Shown here: piece by piece, positions 1 through 5,274 of the stretch | Layout: every line of letters begins with the position of its first letter | Position numbering within the stretch: the stretch's first letter is position 1 | Source of the DNA: Candidatus Latescibacterota bacterium | Lineage (GTDB): Bacteria > Latescibacterota > 4484-107 | Assembly (NCBI GenBank): GCA_030613045.1 | Contig: JAUWMS010000245.1 | Coordinates: 1-5,274 of the forward strand | Length of the DNA: 5,274 bases | Direction: 5' to 3' | The notes under the pieces: generated by a model | Seen by the model: only the letters and a program-made list of their open reading frames with translations | Database searches by the model: none | Told to the model about the DNA's origin: nothing | Translations under genes and position numbers: made by a program

Positions 1-42
1 GATGATCAACGCCACTCCCAATACGAAAACTTTGCACTTCAT
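1..42 (-). CDS. Start of an unidentified exported or membrane protein (partial, 3' part beyond window)
   Basis: Only the first 14 codons are visible, reading MKCKVFVLGVALII. A consensus Shine-Dalgarno AGGAGG (complement of 48-53) lies 5 nt upstream of the ATG at 42-40, so the start is well supported. The basic residues followed by a hydrophobic run look like the beginning of a Sec signal peptide or membrane anchor; a lipoprotein cannot be excluded because the lipobox region would lie outside. The gene is co-directional with the two small minus-strand genes to its right and starts 84 nt after the stop of the 80-residue gene, so they could share a transcript. The function cannot be told from what is visible. 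Confidence 0.6.
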   Translation of the reverse strand, partial: MKCKVFVLGVALII

Positions 43-67
43 AACATCCTCCTTTCTTGCAACGTGG

Positions 68-94
68 GTTGTAACGCGCCTCTCACGCTACAAC
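68..94. other. Possible short stem-loop between two minus-strand genes
   Basis: GTTGTA at 68-73 pairs with TACAAC at 89-94, and GCG (76-78) can pair with CGC (86-88) inside it after a 2-nt bulge. It sits between the stop of the 80-residue gene and the start of the next minus-strand gene. There is no T-run after the stem on the minus strand, so it is not a standard intrinsic terminator. A stem this short can arise by chance. Confidence 0.25.
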
Positions 95-126
95 ACCTAA
101 GTGGAACGCAACAAACTTTAACGAAT

Positions 127-369
127 TTATTCTCTGGGGTAACGTGTTTCATAGCCTTCAAACTCCTTTTCCAAATGCGCTTCTTCGTCACGGCTCAATT
201 GCCTTAATTCCGCCCCGAGCAAGGCATTTTGAAGCTCCTCTTCATAGACTCGCGGTTCCCGTACCCGTCTGCGCACGAAATAAATAAAATCCGCAATCTC
301 GGCGAGGGGGGCTGGTGGCAGTCCCTTAATACCGGCGACAATGAGCCGTTGATAGGTTTGTGTCATCAT
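127..369 (-). CDS. Small antitoxin-like protein (DUF2281-type), orphan
   Basis: This is a complete 80-residue protein. The segment GLPPAPLAEIADFIYFVRRR (16-35) matches the pattern of small DUF2281/VapB-associated antitoxin-like proteins, where an LPP-x-x-L turn leads into an E-I-x-D-F-I-x-F amphipathic helix ending in basic residues. The remainder (about 42-75) is charged and probably helical, ending in a Tyr/Arg-rich tail. A GGAGGG ribosome binding site (complement of 377-382) lies 7 nt before the first of two adjacent ATG codons at 369 and 366; either could be used. In known systems such a gene is usually followed by a PIN-domain or similar toxin, but the next gene downstream encodes a signal-peptide-like N terminus, so no partner is visible. 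The assignment rests on pattern resemblance; a DNA-binding or antitoxin function is inferred. Confidence 0.65.
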   Translation of the reverse strand: MMTQTYQRLIVAGIKGLPPAPLAEIADFIYFVRRRVREPRVYEEELQNALLGAELRQLSRDEEAHLEKEFEGYETRYPRE

Positions 370-475
370 CTAATTTCCCTCCATCCTAAAACGATCAACG
401 ATCAGCCTTCATTTGTCAGCGTCCGCGGAGAAGCAGGAGCTCAGGGGGGGGATCAGTGCCATCAGTGATTCCGTT

Positions 476-1126
476 TCACTTCGGCCACGGCACATCCACC
501 TCGATGGTCCCCGTTGTGGACGGCTCTTCATCGTCATGCATCATCCACCAAGCAACCATACCACCAAGCGCCGTCCAGAACCACCACCTCTTGAAGATGG
601 ACTTTTTTCGGGAAGTGGGTAATTCCGCCAGACAGCGGGTCAACTGCGGCATCACCTCCGCCTGCAATCCCTCCACATCCCCAAAATGGTCCGCTTTGCA
701 GGGCCGGCGCATCCGACCGGTCTCCACATCCACCATCCACACGGAGACCGAATACAGCCTGCCCACCTTGTCGATGCTCCCGGCCACCATCTTCCGCACC
801 CCGATGAGCTTTCCGATCTCCACGAGACAGACCTCATCGTCGCAGAATCCCGACAACTGGAACCGCTGTTCTTCGAATATCCGGTCCATCTGCTCCCGGG
901 TCATCACGTCGAAACGTTCCGCGAGCATGAGTTCCAGCCGGAACCGATCCGACAGCGTCCTTCCATCGTCAGCCGACAGACCACGCGGCGTCAGATCCAT
1001 AACCGCTATCGGTATTTTCGACGCCGCTCCCGAAAACGGAGTTTGTTCGGCCAGAACAAAAACCACGTCCTGCAGGACCATCATCCAGATAAGGCAAACC
1101 ACGAGCACTATAGATACGCCTTTCAT
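476..1126 (-). CDS. Exported CsgG/LpoB-like domain protein with C-terminal membrane anchor
   Basis: This 216-residue protein begins with a hydrophobic signal sequence (about 4-25); a likely cleavage site is after VLA (24-26). Residues 38-140 resemble the CsgG/HfaB/LpoB-like alpha-beta domain. An opening strand IPIAVMDL (38-45) is followed by a helix with SDRFRLEL (59-66), then FDVMTREQMDRIFEEQ (72-87), a Cys-x4-Cys segment (C95, C100), VEIGKLIGV (102-110), VAGSIDKVGRLYSV (114-127) and VDVETG (132-137). Such domains occur in outer-membrane secretion channels and in periplasmic regulators. Here no lipobox cysteine directly follows the signal peptide, so a curli-type lipoprotein channel is unlikely. 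A Trp-rich hydrophobic segment (181-196) follows the basic stretch RKK (173-175) and precedes an acidic patch and a short tail. The start has a GGGGAG site (complement of 1133-1138) 6 nt upstream. The stop lies 106 nt before the small antitoxin-like gene. The exact role is unknown. Confidence 0.75.
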   Translation of the reverse strand: MKGVSIVLVVCLIWMMVLQDVVFVLAEQTPFSGAASKIPIAVMDLTPRGLSADDGRTLSDRFRLELMLAERFDVMTREQMDRIFEEQRFQLSGFCDDEVCLVEIGKLIGVRKMVAGSIDKVGRLYSVSVWMVDVETGRMRRPCKADHFGDVEGLQAEVMPQLTRCLAELPTSRKKSIFKRWWFWTALGGMVAWWMMHDDEEPSTTGTIEVDVPWPK

Positions 1127-1411
1127 ACGCGTCTCCCCGGCTGCTTGTCGTCTCTTTCGAGGATTTTCCGGTCAGGGGCAACATACTTATCCATTTTGGC
1201 CAAGCCGCGCTCCTTTCCAATCTAAAACCCTCCGTTTTGAAGAATGTTTCACGCAAGCGGAAGAGTTGGAGGCAAAATAGAGCCAAAGTTGCTTGAATGT
1301 AAATAGAATGCTCGAAAAATGCAAGGAGTTTTTTCAATACATCGTATTTGGTGGACTTCCACTGCTCCATATCCCCTCTTGTCCAAATCCGGGGATGAGG
1401 TTTTTTTCCAC

Positions 1412-1440
1412 TTGACATAGTTTCTTCATTTGGCTATCTT
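1412..1440 (+). promoter_or_regulatory. Predicted sigma70-type promoter for the propeller gene
   Basis: A perfect TTGACA -35 box (1412-1417) is followed after exactly 17 nt by TATCTT (1435-1440), which matches the -10 consensus at 4 of 6 positions. A T7 run (1401-1407) just upstream could act as an UP-like element. Transcription would start near 1447 and give a leader of about 90 nt before the ATG at 1538. No operator or activator site was recognised. Confidence 0.6.
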
Positions 1441-1524
1441 CCTGAACAGAGTGAAGCAAAGGGGGTACATTGCCATAATTTCACCTCGTTCCCACCTTCC
1501 TGTGTAGGAACGTAAGCTCGATTT

Positions 1525-1530
1525 GGGAGG
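1525..1530 (+). promoter_or_regulatory. Ribosome binding site fixing the start of the propeller gene
   Basis: GGGAGG is followed by 7 nt and then ATG at 1538. The open frame also contains a TTG at 1523, but that codon overlaps the ribosome binding site and would add only five residues, so the ATG is preferred. Confidence 0.8.
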
Positions 1531-1537
1531 AAACAAT

Positions 1538-2851
1538 ATGCATGATCCGGACTTGCACTTGTTCATTACGGACGATGAGATTTTCGCGATCCGGGATCTG
1601 AAGCCGATGGCGCAGACATGGCGGAAGGATGAGATCGGGCCGGTGCTGCGCCCTGATGGTGCGGAGGAAGGAACGGGGATCGGATACGCCAGTGCGATTC
1701 GCGATCCGGAGGACGACCGCATCAAACTCTGGTACAGCACGCACAGCGATGCGCTGATCCGGCTGGCGGTTTCCGAGGACGGGCGTTCGTGGACCAAGCA
1801 CGGCGTGGTGATGGACGGTTGGCCGGAGGGGCGCGTGGATAATCTGCACGTCACAGTTCCCACAGAGGATGTGGATCCCTGGTTTCGGGACGCGCGATTT
1901 GCGGGCACGGCTTTTATGAAGCCAAAGGGATACGAAGCGGGGATCTACGGGATGCGGTCGTTGGACGGCGAGCGATGGGAGGTGCGTCTTCCGGCGATTC
2001 TACCGAAGATCGGGGATCGGTCCGCGCTGACGCTGGATGCGCATCGGGGCGTGTATCTGCTTACCTCGCGTCCTCCGTCCGAGATCAGCAATGCGGTGAA
2101 GGCCTCCAAAGTCCGCAAAATTTCCTTGTGGGAAAGCCGCGATTTGATCCACTGGGAGGAACGAGGCATTGTGCTGCGCGCGGACGAGAACGATGAGGAG
2201 GACGTTCAGCTTTATGGGATGGTGCCCTTCCGGTACGGGGTTGGATTTCTGGGATTGTTGGAAATGTATTATCCGGGCATCGAGCGTCTCGACACCCAGT
2301 TGGCGTATAGCCCTGACGGCTTACGTTGGCATCGAGTCCGGCGGCGTGAGACGGTTTTGCCGCGCGGCGGTGAGGGATCCTGGGATTCCCACTGGGTCGT
2401 TCCCACGCTGAATCCGCCGCTGATGGCCGATGATCGCCTGAGCTTCTTTTATACTGGAGGAAGCACCAAGCATGGGTCGAAAAAACGACACCGCCGGGCT
2501 ATCGGGGTGGCGTCGCTTCGTCGGGACGGGTGGGTTTCCTTAGAGGCGGGACGGACGGAGGGACAGGTAGTCACGACTGTGTTGCCTTTGGATCGTCCGA
2601 TGCAGTTGGAGATCAATGTGAGTTGTCCGACGGGGTACTGCTGCGCGGAAGTGCTGAATCCAGATGGCACGCCGATGGAGGGATATGGAGCCGAGTCCGG
2701 TCGCCTCGAGGCGGTGGACGTGATCCGGCATCGGATGAACTGGGATGGCCGCACTACGGTGAGTCCCGTAACGGATGGGTTATGTCGGTTGCGGTTCACT
2801 CTGTTTCAAGGGTCTCTGTTCTCCTATCGCTGGAGCAAAGTGGATGGTTAG
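1538..2851 (+). CDS. GH32/GH43-like five-bladed beta-propeller protein, putative glycosidase
   Basis: This 437-residue protein has no signal peptide and is probably cytoplasmic. It resembles the broad invertase/levansucrase/arabinanase propeller superfamily, in particular largely uncharacterised members seen in environmental bacteria. A blade-end motif of the type D-G-x-x-W recurs with regular spacing: DGRSW (81-85), DGERW (143-147), DLIHW (202-206) and DGLRW (260-264). Each is preceded by a strand such as IRLAVSE or DTQLAYSP. Other family-like segments are RDPEDDRIKLWYST (55-68), EEDVQLYGMVPF (220-231), WDSHWVVP (282-289) and LSFFYTGG (301-308). From about 340 onward, VVTTVLPLDRPMQLEINV and a terminal RLRFTLFQGSLFSYRW suggest a beta-sandwich tail as in GH32 proteins. 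Acidic candidates for catalysis include D20, D56 and D222, but none can be assigned with certainty, so a sugar-binding or phosphorylase role remains possible. It is a single-gene transcription unit with its own promoter. Confidence 0.7.
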   Translation: MHDPDLHLFITDDEIFAIRDLKPMAQTWRKDEIGPVLRPDGAEEGTGIGYASAIRDPEDDRIKLWYSTHSDALIRLAVSEDGRSWTKHGVVMDGWPEGRVDNLHVTVPTEDVDPWFRDARFAGTAFMKPKGYEAGIYGMRSLDGERWEVRLPAILPKIGDRSALTLDAHRGVYLLTSRPPSEISNAVKASKVRKISLWESRDLIHWEERGIVLRADENDEEDVQLYGMVPFRYGVGFLGLLEMYYPGIERLDTQLAYSPDGLRWHRVRRRETVLPRGGEGSWDSHWVVPTLNPPLMADDRLSFFYTGGSTKHGSKKRHRRAIGVASLRRDGWVSLEAGRTEGQVVTTVLPLDRPMQLEINVSCPTGYCCAEVLNPDGTPMEGYGAESGRLEAVDVIRHRMNWDGRTTVSPVTDGLCRLRFTLFQGSLFSYRWSKVDG

Positions 2852-2857
2852 AGCATT

Positions 2858-2890
2858 AGACCTCCGAGGTTTTCAAAACCTCGAAGGTTT
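2858..2890. repeat. Imperfect palindrome between convergent genes, dispersed-repeat or terminator-like
   Basis: A perfect 9-bp inverted repeat, CGAGGTTTT (2865-2873) with AAAACCTCG (2875-2883) around a single C, extends after one C/A mismatch by six further pairs including one G-T wobble. This gives a stem of about 15 pairs over 33 nt, with a few central pairs opening as the loop. It lies 6 nt after the stop of the propeller gene and 19 nt from the stop of phoU, where a bidirectional terminator would be useful. There is no T-run on either side, so it is not a typical rho-independent terminator. Its form resembles palindromic elements scattered between genes in many environmental genomes; that resemblance is from memory and unverified. 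Confidence 0.7.
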
Positions 2891-2909
2891 GCCTGCCAAA
2901 TAGGAACTG

Positions 2910-3572
2910 CTATTCTTCCAACCCATGCCGGATCACCTTGCCCTGCACAAAATACACCACGTCCTCCGCCACGTTCGTAGCGAGATCCGCGATGCGCTCC
3001 AAATGCCGCGCCACGAGGATCAGATGCACGGCCCGGTTGATCGTCTTCGGATCCTGCATCATATAGGTCAGCAGTTCCCGAAACACCTGATCCCGGAGGT
3101 GATCCATCTCATCGTCGCGCTCACGCACGCTTCGGGCCAACGCCGCATCCCGATGGATAAACGCATCCAGACTCTCCTTCACCATGGACTGCGCCAACTC
3201 CGACATCCGGGGAATGTCAATGAGCGGCTTCAGGAGCGGCTCCTTATTCAACTCCAGCGCGCGTTCGGCGATATTGACCGCCTGATCCGCCATCCGCTCC
3301 AAGTCGTTGTTGATCTTCATCGCGGACGTGATAAACCGCAGATCCACCGCGATGGGCTGTCTCAGAGCTAACAGCCGCAGACACGCTTCCTCCACCACCA
3401 CCTCCATCTCGTCAATCCGCGCATCCTCCCGGATCACCTCCCCGGCCAACGCCTCGTCCCGCTCCACCAACGCACGCACGGCCTCCCCGATGGATTGCTC
3501 CACCAGTCCCACCATGCGGAGCAGATTCGCTTTCAGTTCCTCCAACTCCTGATCGAAATGTCGTTCCGGCAT
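2910..3572 (-). CDS. phoU: Phosphate signalling protein PhoU
   Basis: This 220-residue protein has the usual PhoU length. PhoU is a cytoplasmic negative regulator that couples the Pst transporter to the PhoR/PhoB-type two-component system and lowers phosphate uptake when phosphate is plentiful. Two homologous three-helix halves are visible. The first carries PIAVDLRFI (73-81) and the metal-binding helix NNDLERMADQAVNIAE (88-103). The second repeats it as ARHLERIADLATNVAEDVVY (188-207), where the acidic residues of each E-R-x-A-D motif are the expected metal ligands. The frame stays open upstream to 3722, but those 50 extra residues translate an intergenic inverted repeat. The ATG at 3572, giving MPERHFDQEL, has AAGGA (GGA at complement of 3581-3583) 8 nt upstream and matches the family start. 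It is the last gene of the pst cluster and converges on the propeller gene. Confidence 0.95.
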   Translation of the reverse strand: MPERHFDQELEELKANLLRMVGLVEQSIGEAVRALVERDEALAGEVIREDARIDEMEVVVEEACLRLLALRQPIAVDLRFITSAMKINNDLERMADQAVNIAERALELNKEPLLKPLIDIPRMSELAQSMVKESLDAFIHRDAALARSVRERDDEMDHLRDQVFRELLTYMMQDPKTINRAVHLILVARHLERIADLATNVAEDVVYFVQGKVIRHGLEE

Positions 3573-3600
3573 ATTCTGTATCCTTTTTTTCACCGCTGAG

Positions 3601-3682
3601 ACCGCGAAGGACGCAGAGAAAAACATAAAATACGTTCCTGAAGGACCTAAGAAAGCTCTGCGCTCTCTGCGTGCTTTGCGGT
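3601..3682. repeat. Inverted-repeat element between pstB and phoU
   Basis: The left arm ACCGCGAAGGACGCAGAGA (3601-3619) matches the reverse complement of the right arm (3664-3682) at 17 of 19 positions. The arms enclose 44 nt, which include a small TCC-TGAA-GGA hairpin. Related CGCAGAG/CTCTGCG units recur around the arms (3591-3600 and 3655-3663), giving a modular look. It fills most of the 142-nt gap between the pstB stop and the phoU start. The arm sequence resembles a repeat dispersed in many environmental bacterial genomes; this is recalled, not checked. In the transcript it would form a long stem just upstream of the phoU ribosome binding site and could affect phoU expression or mRNA stability. 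Confidence 0.75.
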
Positions 3683-3714
3683 AAAATCCTGGTCTGCTTC
3701 CTGAGCGGATATCT

Positions 3715-4473
3715 CTATCCAAATCGCCCGGTGATGTAATCCTCGGTTTTCTGCTCCTTCGGATTCGTGAAAATCCCCGCGGTCTCTCCCATCTCGACGA
3801 GGTCCCCCAACAGAAAGAACGCCGTGTAATCCGATACCCGCGCGGCCTGCTGCATATTGTGCGTCACAATCACGATGGTGTAGCGCTCCTTCAACACCTG
3901 GATCAGCTCCTCGATCTTCTGCGTGGCAATCGGATCCAATGCCGACGCAGGCTCGTCCATCAGGATAACCTCCGGCTCGATGGCCAACGCGCGCGCAATG
4001 CAGAGCCGCTGCTGCTGTCCCCCGGAAAGTCCCAACGCGGATTCGTTCAGGCGATCCTTCACTTCCTCCCACAGCGCGGCGCCCCGGAGGCTCTGCTCCA
4101 CCCGATCCGACAATTCATCGCCCTTCGCCATCCGATTGATCCGCAGCCCGTACGCCACGTTGTCGAAGATACTCTTGGGGAACGGATTGGATTTCTGAAA
4201 CACCATCCCCACCTGCTTCCGAAGCTCCACCACGTCCATCCCCTTTTCGTAAATATCCCGGCCGTCCAAGAGCACCTGCCCCTTCACCCGGACGCCCTCG
4301 ATGATGTCGTTCATCCGGTTCAGCGCGCGAAGAAACGTAGATTTCCCGCATCCCGAAGGCCCGATCAGCGCCGTCACCCGGTGGTTTTCCATCGCCAACT
4401 CCACCGACTTGACCGCCTCAAATTCTCCGTAAAACACACTCAGCTTTCGAGTCTCCATCCGAACTTCAGCCAC
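3715..4473 (-). CDS. pstB: Phosphate ABC transporter ATP-binding protein PstB
   Basis: This 252-residue protein is the cytoplasmic ATPase that powers phosphate import through PstC/PstA. All ABC motifs are intact: Walker [10 protein letters not shown] (38-46), Q-loop Gln93 in VFQKSNPFP, signature LSGGQQQR (149-156), Walker B VILMDEP (169-175), D-loop SALD (177-180) and H-loop His205 in VTHNMQQA. PstB-specific features are LRALNRMND after Walker A, the [16 protein letters not shown] segment (94-109) and the ending [15 protein letters not shown]. The start is taken as GTG at 4473, giving [16 protein letters not shown], because GGAGG lies 7 nt upstream and the length fits the family. The frame is open to an ATG at 4533, but the extra 20 residues (beginning [13 protein letters not shown]) translate an intergenic repeat. 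It lies 93 nt downstream of pstA and 142 nt upstream of phoU. Confidence 0.97.
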   Translation of the reverse strand: MAEVRMETRKLSVFYGEFEAVKSVELAMENHRVTALIGPSGCGKSTFLRALNRMNDIIEGVRVKGQVLLDGRDIYEKGMDVVELRKQVGMVFQKSNPFPKSIFDNVAYGLRINRMAKGDELSDRVEQSLRGAALWEEVKDRLNESALGLSGGQQQRLCIARALAIEPEVILMDEPASALDPIATQKIEELIQVLKERYTIVIVTHNMQQAARVSDYTAFFLLGDLVEMGETAGIFTNPKEQKTEDYITGRFG

Positions 4474-4480
4474 CCTTTTT

Positions 4481-4485
4481 CCTCC
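4481..4485 (-). promoter_or_regulatory. Ribosome binding site fixing the GTG start of pstB
   Basis: On the minus strand GGAGG is followed by 7 nt (AAAAAGG) and then GTG at 4473-4471. An ATG overlapping this site (4487-4485) is out of frame with pstB. The in-frame ATG codons further upstream lie inside the repeat. Confidence 0.8.
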
Positions 4486-4495
4486 ATGAAAAACC

Positions 4496-4559
4496 GGTGA
4501 TTGGTGATTAGTCATTGGTGATTGGTAAACCACTCACCGCTCACCACTCACCAGTCACC
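4496..4559. repeat. Heptad-built inverted repeat between pstA and pstB
   Basis: On the plus strand, 4496-4525 consists of about four degenerate copies of the heptamer GGTGATT, and 4530-4559 of about four copies of a complementary-type heptamer (ACTCACC, GCTCACC, AGTCACC). The right arm's reverse complement agrees with the left arm at 23 of 30 positions, and some differences still allow G-U pairs in RNA. The two arms are separated only by TAAA (4526-4529), so the pstA-pstB mRNA could fold a 30-nt imperfect hairpin. On the minus strand the stem is followed by GGTTTTT and then directly by the pstB ribosome binding site, so a leaky terminator or an mRNA-stabilising structure is possible. Tandem heptamers of this style recall the STRR repeats of cyanobacteria; relatedness is not implied. 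Confidence 0.8.
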
Positions 4560-4566
4560 TATACCT

Positions 4567-5274
4567 CTACCATCCGGTTTTCTTGCGATAACGATTACGC
4601 AGCAAGATGGCGGTCATATTGATCAGCAGCACGACGACTAAAAGCACCACTGCGGTTCCGTACGCCAGCGGGCGGGTTTTCTCGATCTGTGTGCCCGAAG
4701 TCGTGATCACGTAGAGGTGATAGGGCATCGCCATCACCTGATCGAAGGGCGAGTGGGGCAATCTCGGCAGGAAATAAGCCGCCACCGTAAACAGAATGGG
4801 CGCGGTCTCACCGGCCACGCGGCCCACGGTCAGGATCGTTCCCGTCAGAATCCCGGACAGAGACGCGGGCAGCACCACCTTCCGGATCGTCTGCCACCGG
4901 GTCGCGCCGAGCGCCAGCGACGCTTCCCGAAGCCCCATCGGAACCGCACGCAACGCCTCCTCCGAAGTTCGGATCACCACCGGCAGGGCCACCAACGCCA
5001 ACGTAAGCGAGCCGGCCAGGATCGAAGGTCCGAAGTTCAGCCCCTTCACGAAAAAGACCATCCCGAACAATCCGAACACCACCGAGGGTACGCCGGACAG
5101 ATTGTTCGTCGCCATGCGGATGATGCTCATCAAGCGGCCCTGACGCGCATATTCCGTAGTATAGATCGCGGACAGCACCCCAAGCGGCACACTGACTAAG
5201 ACCGCTCCAAGCACAAGATAGCACGTGCCCACAATCGCCGGAAAAATCCCGCCTTCGGTCATCCCATTCTTCGG
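4567..5274 (-). CDS. pstA: Phosphate ABC transporter permease PstA (partial, 5' end beyond window)
   Basis: The C-terminal 235 residues of a membrane-embedded subunit of the phosphate importer are present. The frame continues past the window edge (PKNG precedes the internal Met at 5262), so that Met is not the start; roughly 50-60 N-terminal residues with the first membrane helix are missing, judging by usual PstA length. The visible part starts in the family segment EGGIFPAIVGT (7-17) and has about five hydrophobic helices, near 13-37, 60-77, 84-102, 139-168 and 207-228. The EAA loop that contacts PstB is at 117-136 (REASLALGAT, ending VVLP). The PstA hallmark GRVAGETAPIL follows at 151-161. 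It is co-directional with pstB and phoU; pstC and pstS are expected upstream at higher coordinates. Confidence 0.95.
   Translation of the reverse strand, partial: PKNGMTEGGIFPAIVGTCYLVLGAVLVSVPLGVLSAIYTTEYARQGRLMSIIRMATNNLSGVPSVVFGLFGMVFFVKGLNFGPSILAGSLTLALVALPVVIRTSEEALRAVPMGLREASLALGATRWQTIRKVVLPASLSGILTGTILTVGRVAGETAPILFTVAAYFLPRLPHSPFDQVMAMPYHLYVITTSGTQIEKTRPLAYGTAVVLLVVVLLINMTAILLRNRYRKKTGW

Larger units (their letters stand above)
1127..1537. other. Gene-free divergent intergenic region
   Basis: This 411-nt stretch separates the divergently transcribed CsgG/LpoB-like gene and propeller gene. On the right it holds a plus-strand promoter and ribosome binding site, listed separately. I could not find a convincing minus-strand promoter for the left-hand genes. 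Minor structures are an 8-nt palindrome TTGGCCAA (1196-1203), a 6-bp potential stem ATCCCC/GGGGAT (1371-1376 with 1391-1396) just before a T7 run (1401-1407), and a small TTCCT/AGGAA hairpin (1497-1510) in the leader of the propeller gene. A minus-strand open frame enters from 1418 and overlaps the start of the neighbouring gene, but it has no recognisable product. Confidence 0.6.

Noticed and set aside
456..1280. 274-codon plus-strand open frame
   Set aside because: Its Ser/Arg/Pro-rich low-complexity translation is antisense to the CsgG/LpoB-like gene and is typical of a shadow frame in GC-rich DNA.
1371..1407. Possible terminator: ATCCCC/GGGGAT stem followed by a T7 run
   Set aside because: The stem is only 6 bp with a 14-nt loop, the T-run is separated by four bases, and no plus-strand gene lies upstream to terminate. 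The T-run is better read as part of the promoter region.
969..1418. 149-codon minus-strand open frame overlapping the CsgG/LpoB-like gene start
   Set aside because: About a third of it overlaps the better-supported gene in another frame, it shows no recognisable domain, and I found no convincing ribosome binding site.
3573..3714. Independent minus-strand promoter for phoU
   Set aside because: Only weak -10-like sequences (for example TATTTT) were seen, without a properly spaced -35, so phoU is more simply read as part of the pst transcript.
3859..4500. 213-codon plus-strand open frame opposite pstB
   Set aside because: The translation is His/Arg/Leu-rich with no domain, and it lies antisense to a fully intact pstB.
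4496..4559. CRISPR-like array in the heptad repeats
   Set aside because: The units are 7 nt, contiguous and inverted relative to each other, with no spacers and no cas genes.

Overview
The window looks like part of a bacterial chromosome of moderately high GC content. It carries a conserved phosphate-uptake cluster (pstA-pstB-phoU, minus strand), one plus-strand gene of a glycosidase-like beta-propeller family, and three small minus-strand genes at the left. Three different repetitive or palindromic intergenic elements, a CsgG/LpoB-like secreted protein and the propeller gene together suggest an uncultured environmental lineage, perhaps of the Planctomycetes/Omnitrophica/FCB-like sort. That placement is an impression, not a demonstration; no rRNA or marker gene is present.

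Layout. At 1-42 (minus) are the first 14 codons of a gene with a strong Shine-Dalgarno (SD) sequence and a signal-peptide-like start. At 127-369 (minus) is an 80-residue antitoxin-like (DUF2281-type) protein with no visible toxin partner. At 476-1126 (minus) is a 216-residue exported protein of the CsgG/LpoB-like fold with a C-terminal hydrophobic anchor. The gene-free stretch 1127-1537 holds a good sigma70-type promoter facing right (1412-1440) and the ribosome binding site of the next gene. At 1538-2851 (plus) is a 437-residue GH32/GH43-like five-bladed propeller protein. A 33-nt imperfect palindrome (2858-2890) separates it from the convergent phosphate cluster.

The right half is transcribed leftward: pstA (4567-5274, 5' end beyond the window), pstB (3715-4473, GTG start) and phoU (2910-3572). 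PstA is a membrane permease subunit of the high-affinity phosphate ABC importer, PstB is its ATPase, and PhoU is the regulator that links transporter state to the PhoR/PhoB-type response. pstS and pstC are expected further right. Both junctions inside this cluster contain a repetitive element: a heptad-built hairpin between pstA and pstB, and a 19-bp inverted repeat between pstB and phoU. In both cases the open frame reads through the repeat, so the longest-ORF starts are wrong; internal starts with good ribosome binding sites are used here.

I found no CRISPR array, transposase, tRNA, phage gene or defence system, and no convincing undescribed multi-gene system. The most interesting signals are the intergenic elements in the pst cluster and the little-characterised propeller protein.
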